A stretch of 64,000 bases of DNA. Source: Metellina segmentata (taxonomy: Eukaryota > Arthropoda > Arachnida > Araneae > Tetragnathidae). The notes below the pieces were generated by a model. It was not told the origin of the DNA. It did not search any database and worked only from the letters and a program-made list of their open reading frames with translations. Made by a program: the position numbers and the translations under genes. This document shows, piece by piece, positions 22,637-33,659 of the stretch; position 1 is the stretch's first letter, and each line of letters opens with the position of its first letter. The DNA lies in NCBI GenBank assembly GCA_947359465.1, contig OX375872.1, forward strand, positions 135,892,011-135,956,010, written 5' to 3'.

Positions 22637-23230
22637 CTCTAATAAATCCACCCCTGTTTTGCGGCCCAACTGTTTTTCCGGAGGCAGCTGTGACTAGTTT
22701 CGCAATCCGCTCAACTGCTTGCGTGTGTGAAGGAAATTTAATAAAGTCCCAGCAGTCCATTGGCATACCGTCCTGTATCATCTTCAGAAGTTCTTGAGAA
22801 CTGATCTCTCTGAGAACTGGATGCGATGTCACATAACAAGCTTGCCAGTCAATGATATCTACATAGTCTGTAGATCCAAAGGTAACAGCAGGAATAACAA
22901 ATCTGCGAACACAATTTACATCTGGGCTAATCTCCCTTGCCTTGATAATCCACCGAGCTGCAAGGGTCCTCATATAGCACCTCTCATCAGTTAACATGGC
23001 CAAAAGCATGTTTTCTGGAGCCGCAAAATAGGCGATGCGAAAAATAACTGGTTCGATTACGTCACGATACTTCTTAGGCAAGTACCGAGAGGAGCTGATG
23101 AAATGCCACAGGTGTCTAGCACGGTCCTTTATGGACTAATGAATCTTAATTCGGAACCATGAGGGTGCGTAGACTCTTAGAATAAATAGAAACAAAGTTA
23201 GCAAATCATTTGATGGGTTTGATGTAGATA

Positions 23231-23822
23231 CATGATGTGGCAGAAAGAACGTTCTGATTTGGAACGTCAATAAAAAAAATTCAAAGCAAGATAGAGAAAG
23301 AAATATCTTACACCTAAGAAGTACATAGTATGCCATTGTCATCCATTAAGTTTTGAAGAGTGCATCAGTTAAATGGCGACCGTCAATGTCGATGCAGATT
23401 TGAAGTCTCTTTCGAAAATTTTGCATTGATCTGCTGACCATGTCCCACGGAATTGTCTTGATTTCTTGCGTAATTGCTCCCTTGAGTGCTAGCAAATTTG
23501 TTGGTCGGTGTTAGTACACTTTTGATTTGTAGATAGCCCCACAGGCAGCAATTACGCAAGAAATCACGGCGATTCCGTGGGACATAGTCCGCAAATCAAT
23601 GCAAAATTTCCGAAAGAGATTTCAAAACTGCATCGACATTAACGGTTGCTATTTGACTGATGTACTCTTGTCTTGTTAACTGATTGATGTACTATGTCAA
23701 AACTTAATGGAGGACAATGGCATACTGTGTACTTCTTAGGTATAAAAGATTTCCTTCTCTATCTTGCTTTGTATTTTCTTTCTTGACGTTCCAAATCAGA
23801 ACGTTTTTTCTGACGCTCACTG
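23231..23822. mobile_element. Fold-back element made of two inverted mariner-type 3' ends
   Basis: Arms of about 248 bp (23231-23478) and 276 bp (23547-23822) are inverted copies around a 68-bp loop. Each arm encodes, toward its outer end, the C-terminus of a Tc1/mariner-like transposase (MQNFRKRLQICIDIDG on the minus strand, MQNFRKRFQNCIDING on the plus strand). TA stands at both borders (23229-23230, 23823-23824); removing the insert with one TA rejoins the host gene's frame as LRLYIST. Confidence 0.9.
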
Positions 23823-24560
23823 TATATATAACCTCAGTATTGGATTGGCAATTGTTAGCCAGCGAGCCAAATTCAACGTTCCCGGTTGGCTAGATTTGAA
23901 CAACAAACTCTAGAAGTAATGGCGGTACAAATGACTAATAAGTATTTACGATCTGAACTGAGCGTTTTTTGGATCAATGTCTGGCAACTCGAATTCAATA
24001 CTATTAAAAGTAACAATTGAAAGCTTTTTGCATCCTTTGAGGTTTCGTCCAATGTCTCCGATGTAAGACATGGGTCTAGATGAATTGCCGTCTATGGACT
24101 AAAATAGGTGTCGTTATAGCAACTCATTGAAATGAAGTAAGTAGATAATCCATTGGACTGGTCTCTGAAGTTTTACTTCAAGCCTGCTAACTACATCATT
24201 AAACACTCCAGTGTCCACTACAGTGCCGTCACACCCGATAACAATAAGGTTGCTAAAATAATCCCATAAAGCACTTTTACGTATACGCAAATACTATTAG
24301 ATATATCAAGGCTAGGTCCACTTTCAGGTGTAACATGTCACATGTACGTAGAACCTGGCTCCGATACAATATAGTAATGCACTTCTACAATTGTTCTTTG
24401 GTCCATAACACTCGATGCAATATCAGCCGTGGTTGTGTTGGATATGCCATATCTTTGACTGACAAGAACTGTGTTATCCAGTTTTAAACGCATTTGAACA
24501 CTCCTTGTGGCCCACAAAAGAGACGTACGCTAAAGAGACGCTGTGTACCAAAACGCGTCA

Positions 24561-24876
24561 CAATTTCCAAAATTCGAGGCCGATGAGGCAGCAGAAGATA
24601 TTAACCTATAATTCTAAAAATTTTTTTATAGTTGTTGGAAAATAGTAACTTTTAAGCGCTACCCCAACGCGGTCAACGAAATGTGTGATTACTCACTAAT
24701 TTTGGTATTTTAATCATTGCTAGTCCAATTTTCGTAACTTTCGACCCACTGAGGCGACAGTAGAAATCAACACACAGTTTTTAAGATTCCGCACGCTTTT
24801 TAATGATGGAAGTTCAGAACCATTCCGCACTACCGCAAAAAGGTCAAAGAAATTTCGATTTTTTCGATACCTCCTA
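24561..24876 (-). repeat. Right TIR of the 3.3-kb element
   Basis: Inverted partner of 21589-21911, about 80 percent alike by eye, ending cgatacctccta next to the target duplication. Confidence 0.9.
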
Positions 24877-24884
24877 ATGTACAA

Positions 24885-25265
24885 TTTCATTTCGTTATCT
24901 TACTCCCTATTCACTATGAATAACTACGAGTTTTGAACTTCTGTGTTTTGTTTGTTGTATCAAAGTAATAGAGACCTTGTATACGCACATAAAATTAAAT
25001 ACATAACAAGAATGTATTGTAATAAATGAAATGAAAATATTTATAAATTTGGAAAGATAACAGACTGCACAAATTATAAAAGTACTTAGGGGAAAAGTGT
25101 GAAAGTAAATGCAGGTACAAAAGTATGTTATTATGAAAAACAATGAAAACATTTATAACTTTTTAAACTTAAAAAGCAAACTGTACACGACAGTACAAAA
25201 AGCATTCACGTTTCTCGATCCTTGATACCAAAATATTATCTACATCCCCTCCCCCACCCATGTGT
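24885..25265. other. Non-coding; pieces of neighbouring repeats
   Basis: 24885-24965 continues the tandem repeat seen left of the element. 25080-25140 resembles, inverted, the cttgtacctgcatttacttt block of 16.9-17.3 kb. No gene is seen. Confidence 0.5.
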
Positions 25266-25269
25266 TAAC

Positions 25270-26090
25270 AGAAAAGTGTACAAGAATGGACCAAGTCCTT
25301 AAGTACTACACATATATCCAACATAACAACAAATTACCCCATAAACCATCCAATGTAATTTATGCACAAATTAAAATAATTATAAAATTAGATTTAAAGG
25401 GTCTACGATAAAAAAAAACAGCTCGCACAAATATTCTGTTCAGAATTTAAGTCTACATTAATGGTCCGAGATCATAATTATGTATGTATTCCACCAAACA
25501 ACAAAATACACCCTATTAACTATCCACTGTAATTTATGCAAAAAATAAAATAATTATAAGAATTCCTCCATTTTTTTTAGAATTAAAGCTACAATAAGGA
25601 AATGTTCTGCTCTAAATTTATAAGTCTACATAAATGCTCCAAGGTCCTAAGCATTATAGGTACCATACGGACCATACGGATATATATATATATATATACT
25701 CACGTGTCCCACAAAACAACAGCTTCAATAATTCATGCACAAATTAAATTAATTACAATAATTTTAGCATATTTCGTAACGATGAAGAAGATTCTACTTT
25801 GAATTCAAAATTCAACATCAATGGTTCAAAACTTGAAGTATTATACACATATCCCACAAAACAACAAAATACCATCTGTAATATTGATGCACAAATTAAA
25901 TTATTTATAATAATTTCATCATCTTCAGCTATGATAAAAAAGACTGCTCCACCCAAATTCGCTGCTCTGAATTTAAAGTCTACATAAACGGTCCAAGACT
26001 TTAAGAGTCTTAAAACCTATATCCCACAAAAAACAACAAAAAGCCCAATAAAAACTATCCCACATAAATTAAACTTTTTATCGAGGTATC
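25270..26090. repeat. Degenerate satellite, about 150-215-bp units
   Basis: The landmark cccacaaaacaacaaaatac recurs near 25318, 25491, 25706, 25853 and 26019, each followed by 'atgcacaaattaaattaatt' and a 'ctgaatttaaagtctacata' block. A (TA)9 tract lies at 25681-25698. The two overlapping opposite frames at 25753-25987 are by-products. Confidence 0.8.
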
Positions 26091-26675
26091 TAAAAGTTTT
26101 CTTATTGCTTTTAAGTGTTCTTCGCAAATGAACGTTTCCATCGTACTACAAAGAGTTTATTTCCCCAGTTTATTGTGGTAAATGAGAGCACACGGGAAAA
26201 AACTCTCAATCTGTTCTTTTTATTTCGAGGTATTTCTAAATTAAAAAAGTTTTTTCGTTCATTTTTTTAACCAACTCACAAAGATCCCATGAGTTCGAAG
26301 AGAGAGCGGTCAAAAGAAATCATTGATCTTAATGTTAATTACTTTCTGTCAGCAGTATTCAATGTCTCAAGCATGAATGGGTTATAAATTTTTCTCCTGC
26401 CTGTTTCGTTACCGGGAATCGACTACTGGAGTTAGTGGTGATCTGACTTCACTGTTGGGTTTTTGTCGCTTGGTGTGTTGGGAAAATTTAAGGAATTGAG
26501 CTTTTTTTTCTATATTTTGGTTCATTTTGTCGCTGCAATTTTAGGCTGTGCATGGTTTTTTTTACAAAACTTTTTTCCCATGTTTTAACTGTGAAAAATT
26601 CACACTCATAATTCTATCTTGCAACCTGTATTCTTCCTTGGTTGACTTCTATAGAAAATTGACCTTATTTACCAA
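26091..26675. other. Unassigned AT-rich stretch
   Basis: No feature recognised. Confidence 0.4.
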
Positions 26676-26679
26676 AATA

Positions 26680-27075
26680 ATCGTTCGAAGGGATTCGATT
26701 CTAAAGAAAGGAGAAATATAATATTTCCAATGGATTTTATTCTAAAAAAAGGAGCTATATATAATCCTTCCAAATGATAATATTCTAAGGAAGAAGAAGT
26801 AGAATCTTTTGAAGTATTCTATTTTTTAATGAAAGGAGCAATCTTTGGAAATATTTTGGAAGGATTATATTCTCAGGTAAGGAACAATGGACTATTTCCA
26901 AAGGATTCTATTTCCAAGAAAGGATAAGCAAACTGTTTCCGCGAATAGAATAATTTTAAAGGGTTTTATTCTCTGGAAAATCTACGTAGAATCGTTCCTA
27001 AAGATTCTATTCTATGGAAAATCCTCGCAGAATCATTCCAAAGGATTTTACTGCTAAGAAAAGACATATTCGAGC
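26680..27075 (-). repeat. A minisatellite array
   Basis: Inverted A units, for example aaggattctatttccaagaa and aaggagaaatataatatttc, with a period near 41 bp. It is followed by an inverted G array. Confidence 0.8.
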
Positions 27076-27104
27076 TATTCTATTTTAAAATAAAAAATGC
27101 ATTT

Positions 27105-27530
27105 GTAGATTTTTGTATCACTGTCATTAGAAAATCTGAACAGATCTTGAAGACGAGATATCTTGTCATTAGAAAAAACGGAGCAGATATTGATAGACGA
27201 AATATTTTTTCATTAGAAAAACTTACCACATCTTGATGGACGAGATATCTTGTTACATTAGAAAAAACTGACCAGATTTGAAAGACGAGATATCTTTTCA
27301 TTAGAAAAATAGACCAGATCTTGATGGACGAGACATCATGTCACTAGAAAAATGACCAGGGCTTGATAGACGATATATCTTGTCATTAGAAAAAAACTGA
27401 CCAGCTCTTGATATCGTCGTCATCAAAAAATTCAGCCATATCTTGACGAGGTTCTACGTTGCTTGCCAAATCGGTCAGATCTTGATAGACGAAGTATCTC
27501 GTGGAGAGCAGTTGGAGGGTTAAATGAGGT
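27105..27530 (-). repeat. G minisatellite array
   Basis: About nine inverted units of cttgatggacgagatatctt followed by gtcattagaaaa. It ends with 'gcagttggagggttaa', an edge shared in part with 15975 and 62065. The minus-strand frame at 27080-27301 is a repeat artefact. Confidence 0.9.
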
Positions 27531-28235
27531 CTGTCACATGATTTGAAATCATTATTGATCTGGGATACTTATTAGATTTAAATACAACCAAAAGCATAAT
27601 ATTCTTTTTTGAGCACGGATTTAATCTAAAATCAATGCATGATCATCCATTTATTTGACACTTCAATCTGAAGTAGAAACTGGTTACGAGATTGGGGGTC
27701 GTTGGTCCGTAAAGGCTATAAAATTTGATTATACAAGAAAAGAATACGTACCCACTCCATATTAATCATGAATTGAATCAAGGTACCAGAAGATTAAATT
27801 GTACATTATTGCTACCTTTAGGGATTGTTTGTGAAACTCAGTGTGAATAAAACTATTAAAACCACGTTTTAATCAGTTACAACTTTAAAAGCCAGTGAGT
27901 TTAATAAATCTAACATTAACGTAACTGAATCTTTCGTTTGTATTTCTTCAGAGGTATTATTTGTTCTTTTAAAGTATGTGGTGTAATTATATTTGTAAAT
28001 TAATAGAAACCATATCAAATTTTATAATTTAAAATATCGCTGAGTAACGATGAAAAGATATACTTTCTTTACACTTTTACTTTTGTAAGGAAATAAATTC
28101 GATAGTTTAGCCTCGAAAATTTGTTCGTTTCTTATTTTAAGTGTTTTAGTGGGAAATAGAATATGTTTTGGTATGACATAATGTAACATATTTGCTTTAA
28201 AAATTCCTTTTGTATTATGTTTCTGGGATTCATTG
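27531..28235. other. Unassigned AT-rich stretch
   Basis: No element ends or coding evidence. The minus frame near 28022-28249 lacks any recognisable domain. Confidence 0.4.
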
Positions 28236-28239
28236 TGCA

Positions 28240-29600
28240 AGGAATACATTTGATGTTCATAAACTTTAAACAGACATCAACCTTAGATATAACATTGAAG
28301 ATGTCTGCAACGATTAATGATCTTGATCAATCCTTCTCGATGTAATGTTTCCATGAACTTCAGCAAAATCATCAATCCCAAATATGGCATTCAAAATCTC
28401 TGCAACCATTGATGATATTAATGAAGCATTTATTACCTAATCTGTTCATAAACTTCAGCAGACACCATTCTAAGATATGACTTTGATAAATCATTCAGAA
28501 TATAATGCTTACATACGTTTCATACGACATCTATCTAAAATATGACTTTCAAGATATATTTAACCATTGATAAATAATTTGTGAACTAATTATTTCCATA
28601 AACTTCAGCCAAAACATAAATCTAGGGTAGGACATACAAGGTAGGTAGGTTGGTAGTTACTGAGCGTCGCACTATATAACATAACATGTATTTGATATTC
28701 ATAACCTTTAATCACTGATGATTTTCTCAGTCATTTGATATTTGTTAATCTCCATAAACATCAGTAAAAACATCAATCTAAAGTTGACATTCAAGACGAT
28801 TAATCACTGATAAGCTCCATAAACATCAGTAAAAACATCAATCTAAAGTTGACATTCAAGACGATTAATCACTGATAAAAGCTCCATAAACATCAGTAAA
28901 AACATCAATCTAAAGTTGACATTCAAGACGATTAATCACTGATAAAAGCTCCATAAACATCAGTAAAAACATCAATCTAAAGTTGACATTCAAGACGATT
29001 AATCACTGATAAGCTCCATAAACATCAGTAAAAATATTAATCTAAAGTTGACATTCAAGACGATTAATCACTGATAAGCTCCATAAACATCAGTAAAAAC
29101 ATCAATCTAAAGTTGACATTCAAGACGATTAATCACTGATAAGTTCCATAAACATCAGTAAAAACATCAATCTAAAGTTGACATTCAAGACGATTAATCA
29201 CTGATAAGCTCCATAAACATCAGTAAAAACATCAATCTAAAGTTGACATTCAAGACGATTAATCACTGATAAGCTCCATAAACATCAGTAAAAACATAAA
29301 TCTAAAGTTGACATTCAAGACGCGATTAATCACTGATAAAAAAAAAAGCCCCATATACTTCAGTAGAAATATCAATCTAAGGTATGACATTCAAGACTTC
29401 TTACTACTGATAATCTCCATATAAACTGTAGTAAAAACATTAATCTAAGTTATGACATTCAAGAGATCTAATTGCTGATAATTTGATCAATCACTTGTGG
29501 TCTAATAATCTCCTTAAAATTCAGTCAAAACATCGACCCAGGACATTCAAGATATCTGCAACCATATTGATAATCTTAATCGATTTTATGTAATTCGAAT
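28240..29600. repeat. Satellite with a homogeneous 65-bp core and diverged flanks
   Basis: From about 28745 to 29335 a 65-bp unit (ctccataaacatcagtaaaa, 'acatcaatctaaagttgaca', 'ttcaagacgattaatcactg') repeats about nine times with few changes, mainly two-base variation at the aagct junction. Outside this core (28240-28740, 29340-29600) longer, diverged relatives with the same words occur. Confidence 0.95.
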
Positions 29601-30055
29601 GTTGAGATAATTGCCTTGATAATGAATGCTGCCTCTGTGCGTAAGACGATCGCGAAATCGGCAGTGTAAGTGAGTCTTAATGGCTTTGTCGATAACGGAC
29701 CGAAATGTATTTTAAATTTTAATGACTGCTAGAAACATGTTCCCCGTCGATAATTTGGTGGTTTTCCGATAACGCTACAACAGTAACATTTGAAAGTTCA
29801 GTTTTGGATATTCAAATTTTTTGCTGGTACCTTACACAAGGAGGGTGGAGCGTCACTGGTAGCATGGTACCTAAGTCCGAATGCAAGAGGAGTCAGGGAG
29901 ATATTGAAAGGTTTTGTGCTGTAATACGTAGTCTACTTTGTAAGTTTAGAAAATTAACTCTCTGATCGTCATGGGATCTCCGAGTAGTGTGGAATTGCTT
30001 TTACCACACAACACAGTCAATAAAAATAGAACCGTATAGATTAAAAGTATGCATG
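29601..30055. other. Non-coding; inverted E repeat near its right end
   Basis: About 29955-30010 (gggatctccgagtagtgtgg and 'ttttaccacacaacaca') is the reverse complement of the E repeat of 11-12 kb. The rest is unassigned. Confidence 0.5.
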
Positions 30056-30059
30056 GATT

Positions 30060-30390
30060 CTTTCAATCATCAGCTAGATTCTACTATTCTTTTTCTTAGA
30101 ATATAATTTATTCGATACGGATAATTTTATTGGATGTTTTATTAGAATATATAGTCATTTTGAAAGATTCTACAGATATTTTTCTTAGAATAGAATCCTT
30201 TGGATACGAATAAAATGATTGGATCATTCCTTAGAATATATAGTCATTTAGAAATTTTCTACTTATCCTGTTCTTAGAATAGAATCCTTTGGATACGAAA
30301 AAACGTATTGGATCAATCCTTAGAATATAAAGTCATTTTAAAAAATTGTACTGATTTGTTTCTTAGAATAGAATCTTTAACAGAATTTAG
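30060..30390 (+). repeat. A minisatellite array
   Basis: Units such as cttagaatagaatcctttgg followed by 'atacgaa..gattggatc' repeat. There appears to be a longer composite period of about two units, since the 'atatagtcattt' word recurs every second unit. Confidence 0.85.
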
Positions 30391-30399
30391 CAAAATTGG

Positions 30400-30570
30400 T
30401 CATTTGTTGATGCTGCGATATCTCATCAGTATCAAAAGTGGTTTGATCTAGATTAACGAGATATCTCGTCAGCAACAAAATTAATCCGATTTGGATGGAC
30501 CAGAGATCTTGTCAAAAACAAAATTGACCAAATGTGGATGCATGAGGTATCTCGTCATTAGAAAAACTGA
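30400..30570 (-). repeat. G minisatellite array
   Basis: Inverted G cores near 30415, 30458 and 30545 (gcgatatctcatc, acgagatatctcgtc, gaggtatctcgtc). Confidence 0.85.
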
Positions 30571-30572
30571 CC

Positions 30573-30895
30573 AGGTAGGTGGGTAGGTATTTTAATTAAC
30601 GTCGTAATGGAGAAACACAATGGGGATATTTACGACAGTCCGAGATCAATTCCCCAAGGGAAAGATATGAGGAAAAAACCACATAATTTGTAACCATGGT
30701 CAGATGACGAGGCAAACACTGAACTGGCACCACTCTCTTCAAACTTCCGCACCACGCCAAAGTGAGGACATTTGAGGCCACAATAGATATAATGTGCACC
30801 ACTTTGTACACGGCGATCTTGGGTTTCATTAGAACTTGAAATCCTTCGGTTGCTAATCCGTTGCTCTTCCACCCGGGCTACTAAATCATCAAGCA
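30573..30895 (-). mobile_element. SINE-A copy, near full length
   Basis: On the plus strand: aggtaggtgggtaggtattt (tail), aacgtcgtaatggagaaaca, gatgacgaggcaaacactga, and the head region cggttgctaatccgttgctc. It abuts the G array directly. Confidence 0.85.
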
Positions 30896-30924
30896 ATCAT
30901 CAAGCCGGAAAAACTAATCAATCT

Positions 30925-31110
30925 TGACAACGTCTTCATAAAAAAAATGGACACTATCTTGATGACGAAATATCCTGTCATTAGAAAACTGACTAATCTT
31001 GATATCATCTTCCATCAAAAAATTAACAATATCTCGATGACGAGTTATGACGTCATTAGCAAAATTGGTTATATCTGGATGGACGCGATATCTCGTCGAA
31101 AACACTTGGC
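30925..31110 (-). repeat. G minisatellite array
   Basis: Units around cttgatgacgaaatatcctg and ggacgcgatatctcgtcgaa; it ends at the edge sequence 'tcgaaaacacttgg'. Confidence 0.75.
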
Positions 31111-31440
31111 GACACATGACATCCCTCTTGAGCGAGTGGTGTAGTAGTGTAGTTGCTTCGACCCCACAGAAGAACACTGATTCAACTTCAACCACCTAGT
31201 CAAATTCGTCAACTAGTTTTTCTTAGGAAGGTGACACAAGGGATCACTTGGGAAGCACTACCCGTGTTCGTTTCTCTTCTTAACCAAACAGGGTCATCGA
31301 CTGAGCAGCTCGTATAGTGTCACCAGCATTACGATCTGATTGGCAACGAAAGGAATCTCGATTTGGGTTACGATTCCCAGGTTTAGACCGTCTGTTACCT
31401 CTGCTCCAAGTGATTTCATCGATATATACGGTCGATACAT
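31111..31440. other. Unassigned stretch between G arrays
   Basis: No feature recognised; a weak frame overlaps on the minus strand at 31294-31605 but half of it lies in the array. Confidence 0.4.
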
Positions 31441-31880
31441 CTGACCAATTTTTCTAATGACGAGATATCTCAGCATCAAGATCTGAACAATTTTGCTACT
31501 GACAAGATATCTCGGCTTCAAGATATGGCCAACTGTGCTATTGACGAGATATCTGGGCATCAAGATCTGAACAATTTTTATACTGACGAGATATCTCGAT
31601 TTCAAGATATGACCAATATTGCTAATAACGACATATCTCGGAATCGAGATATGTCCAATTTTTCTACTGACGAGATATCACGGCATCAAGATCTGATCAA
31701 TTTTGCTAATGATGAGATATTTCGTCAAAAGGTTCAACCAATTTTGCCAATGACGGTATGTCTCGTTATCAAGATATTGCCAACATTTTTATGATGAAGA
31801 GATAAATATTTGGTTAATTTTTGTAGCGACGTGGAATCTGGGCCATCTCGATCTGGTTAGTTTTGCTAACGACAAGATAC
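31441..31880 (+). repeat. G minisatellite array, best-preserved copy
   Basis: Starts of gacgagat/gacaagat stand at 31459, 31501, 31543 and 31585 and continue to about 31760, giving an exact 42-bp period. The unit is gacgagatatctcggcatca followed by agatctgaccaattttgcta. A period divisible by three keeps frames open on both strands without coding. Confidence 0.95.
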
Positions 31881-32455
31881 TTAGTCGAGACAGCTATCAG
31901 AATGGTTAAGATCAAGTTCAAAAAAATATTTTTTCGCAAATCAATATTTTGAAACTATCCGCTACTTATACTATGCTTAAAAATTAAATAAAAACTACTT
32001 GAATAATACAATTTAGTAACTTCCTATTAGTTAACTTCCACAGTGTTAACTTTCAGGCATGAAAGGTTTTTGTTCAGCAAATGGCGTTGCTGTGCTATTG
32101 TGCTTTTAGGTACTCCATTATACCACTTTACGACGAATAGAATTAGAATTGTATAAAACGTTGTAGTAATTGATCTATTCAAACGGCCAACTAATTTAGC
32201 TTCAGCAAAGTGTCCAACTAATTGAATTGAGTGATATCAGTTTTGCACAATTGGTCTCTGAGGCTTTGTGGAACCTGATGGGGAATCGATAGTGAGCTTC
32301 ATTTCATATCTAGCGTGAAAGTTGATGTATTAGCTAATTGAGAAATAGCTATTATAGTTGATTAAGTTTAACCCTACCAATCACGAAAAACCGTACTTGT
32401 GAGATTAATAAGCTTCAGAGAATACATTGATCAGTTTAATAATTAATTAGTTTAA
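31881..32455. other. Unassigned AT-rich stretch
   Basis: Nothing recognised. Confidence 0.4.
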
Positions 32456-32457
32456 GT

Positions 32458-33130
32458 AGCCCGCAGTTCAAAAAGGCATTTCTGACCGGTTCAACCAGCC
32501 CGCAGTTCAGATAAGCCGTAAAATACAGGTTTAACTAGTCCACAGTTCAGATACGGCCTTCCAGACCGGTTCAACCAGCCCGCAGTCAGATAAGCCGTAA
32601 AATACAGGTTTAACTAGTCCACAGTTCAAATACGGCCTTCCAGACCGGTTCAACCAGCCCTCAGTTCAGATAAGCCGTAAAATACAGGTTTAACTAGTCC
32701 ACAGTTCAGATACGGCCTTCCAGACCGGTTCAACCAGCCCGCAGTTCAGATAAGCCGTAAAATACAGGTTTAACTAGTCCACAGTTCAGATACGGCCTTC
32801 CAGACCGGTTCAACCAGCCCGCAGTTCAGATACAACCTTCCGGACAGAGTTAACCAGCCCGCAGTTCAGATACGACCTTCCGGACAGAGTTAACCAATCC
32901 GCTGTTCAGATACGGCCTTTCTATGCAGGTTTAACCAGTCCACAGTTCAGATACGGCTCTTGAGACCAGTTTAACCAGCCTGCAGTCCTTATACGGTCCT
33001 CTATATATCTTTTCAGCCTGTAGACAACATTAGGTCTCCCGAGAAGGTTAATCAAATCCGCCGGTCAGATACGGCTGTATAAACATTTTACCAGTTACAA
33101 GTCAGACTCAGCCTCTCAATGAAATGATAC
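32458..33130 (-). repeat. 40-bp satellite with an 80-bp dimeric higher order
   Basis: Two alternating 40-bp monomers, cagttcagataagccgtaaa... and cagttcagatacggccttcc..., repeat as an 80-bp dimer about four and a half times to 32820, then as diverged single monomers to about 33130. The reverse complement (ggccgtatctg, 'ttaaacct') matches the arrays at 54985, 56890 and 63930. Confidence 0.95.
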
Positions 33131-33655
33131 GGCTTGCAAACCAGATACGAATACTAGATATTCCTAGAGGGGATACTCATTCATAAAAAATAAATATTTA
33201 AATATTAAAATAGCTTGAATAGGTTGTTTAGAGTTATAGAGGGGTATTTTCTGATTTCTCTCGGAATTCTATTGATTTTTCAGGACAGTGATCTGAAATT
33301 ATCTCAATGAATACCAGAGTTTATTGCGTTCAATTTTTAATTAGCGCACAACAGTTGCTTCAATTATTAGTAACAAACATTCAATACGTTTTAATTAAAT
33401 AATTTTTTGTTTCTCATGAAGGAAAATAAATAGTATTTGTGTGTATCTGGGTAATTGTGTGTTTTCAAATTTAAAGCGAATGCACGCACAAATTGTGGGA
33501 ATGTTTCCAATAATTATAACAAGAAAAGCATTTCAATGATTACTCATAAGAGTTTAAGATATGAGGATGTAAACACATGGGGGCCCACTTTTTACAAAAT
33601 TCAATTTGGGGCCGCGGTAGTCCATCTGGAAAAGCAAGGGATTAACAACATAGAG
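33131..33655. other. Unassigned AT-rich stretch
   Basis: No repeat or coding evidence. The frame at 33455-33685 runs into the following minisatellite. Confidence 0.4.
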
Positions 33656-33659
33656 GAGG

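Larger units (their letters stand above)
22004..24493 (-). pseudogene. Unassigned transposase-like gene, interrupted
   Basis: Reading from 24493 on the minus strand: MRLKLDNTVLVSQRYGISNT; IVSEPGSTYM then TGA; after a frameshift, LIVIGCDGTVVDTGVF and RPVQWIIYLLHFNELL, TAA, RHLF, TAG, SIDGN; KLSIVTFNSIEFELPDIDP, TAA; NLARWLTIANPILRLYI; fold-back insertion; PSNDLLTLFLFILRVYAPSW, TAG, SIKDRARHLWHFISSSRYLP; ENMLLAMLTDERCYMRTLAA; DYVDIIDWQACYVTSHP; HTQAVERIAKLVTAASG; hAT-like insertion; a C-terminal 15-20 residues ending at TAA 22004-22006. I recall similar uncharacterised proteins scattered through arthropod genomes but cannot name the family. The CDGT, W-x6-LH-x2-EL and RW motifs could be parts of an RNase-H-like DDE fold with a hAT-type layout; that is inference. 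Position between long TIRs suggests it is the element's own transposase rather than a captured gene. Confidence 0.7.
21589..24876 (-). mobile_element. 3.3-kb long-TIR DNA transposon, unassigned superfamily, with two nested insertions
   Basis: The inverted ends start tagggcttaccgaa (left) and taggaggtatcgaa (right, reverse-complemented) and pair over about 320 bp. atgtacaa flanks both sides (21581-21588, 24877-24884), an 8-bp target duplication. The interior carries a single broken gene on the minus strand. That gene is itself split by a hAT-like element (22074-22636) and a fold-back element (23231-23822). Subtracting both leaves about 2.1 kb. Eight-bp duplications and TAGGG ends resemble hAT, but the gene is not a recognisable hAT transposase. 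Confidence 0.85.

Noticed and set aside
22794..22994. 66-codon plus-strand frame
   Set aside because: Antisense shadow of the minus-strand gene in the long-TIR element.
28240..29600. CRISPR-like array
   Set aside because: The regular repeats have no unique spacers, no cas genes are present, and the sequence is eukaryotic; it is a tandem satellite.
31294..31794. Repetitive frames on both strands over the G array
   Set aside because: The 42-bp period is a multiple of three; the peptides are repeats of the minisatellite.
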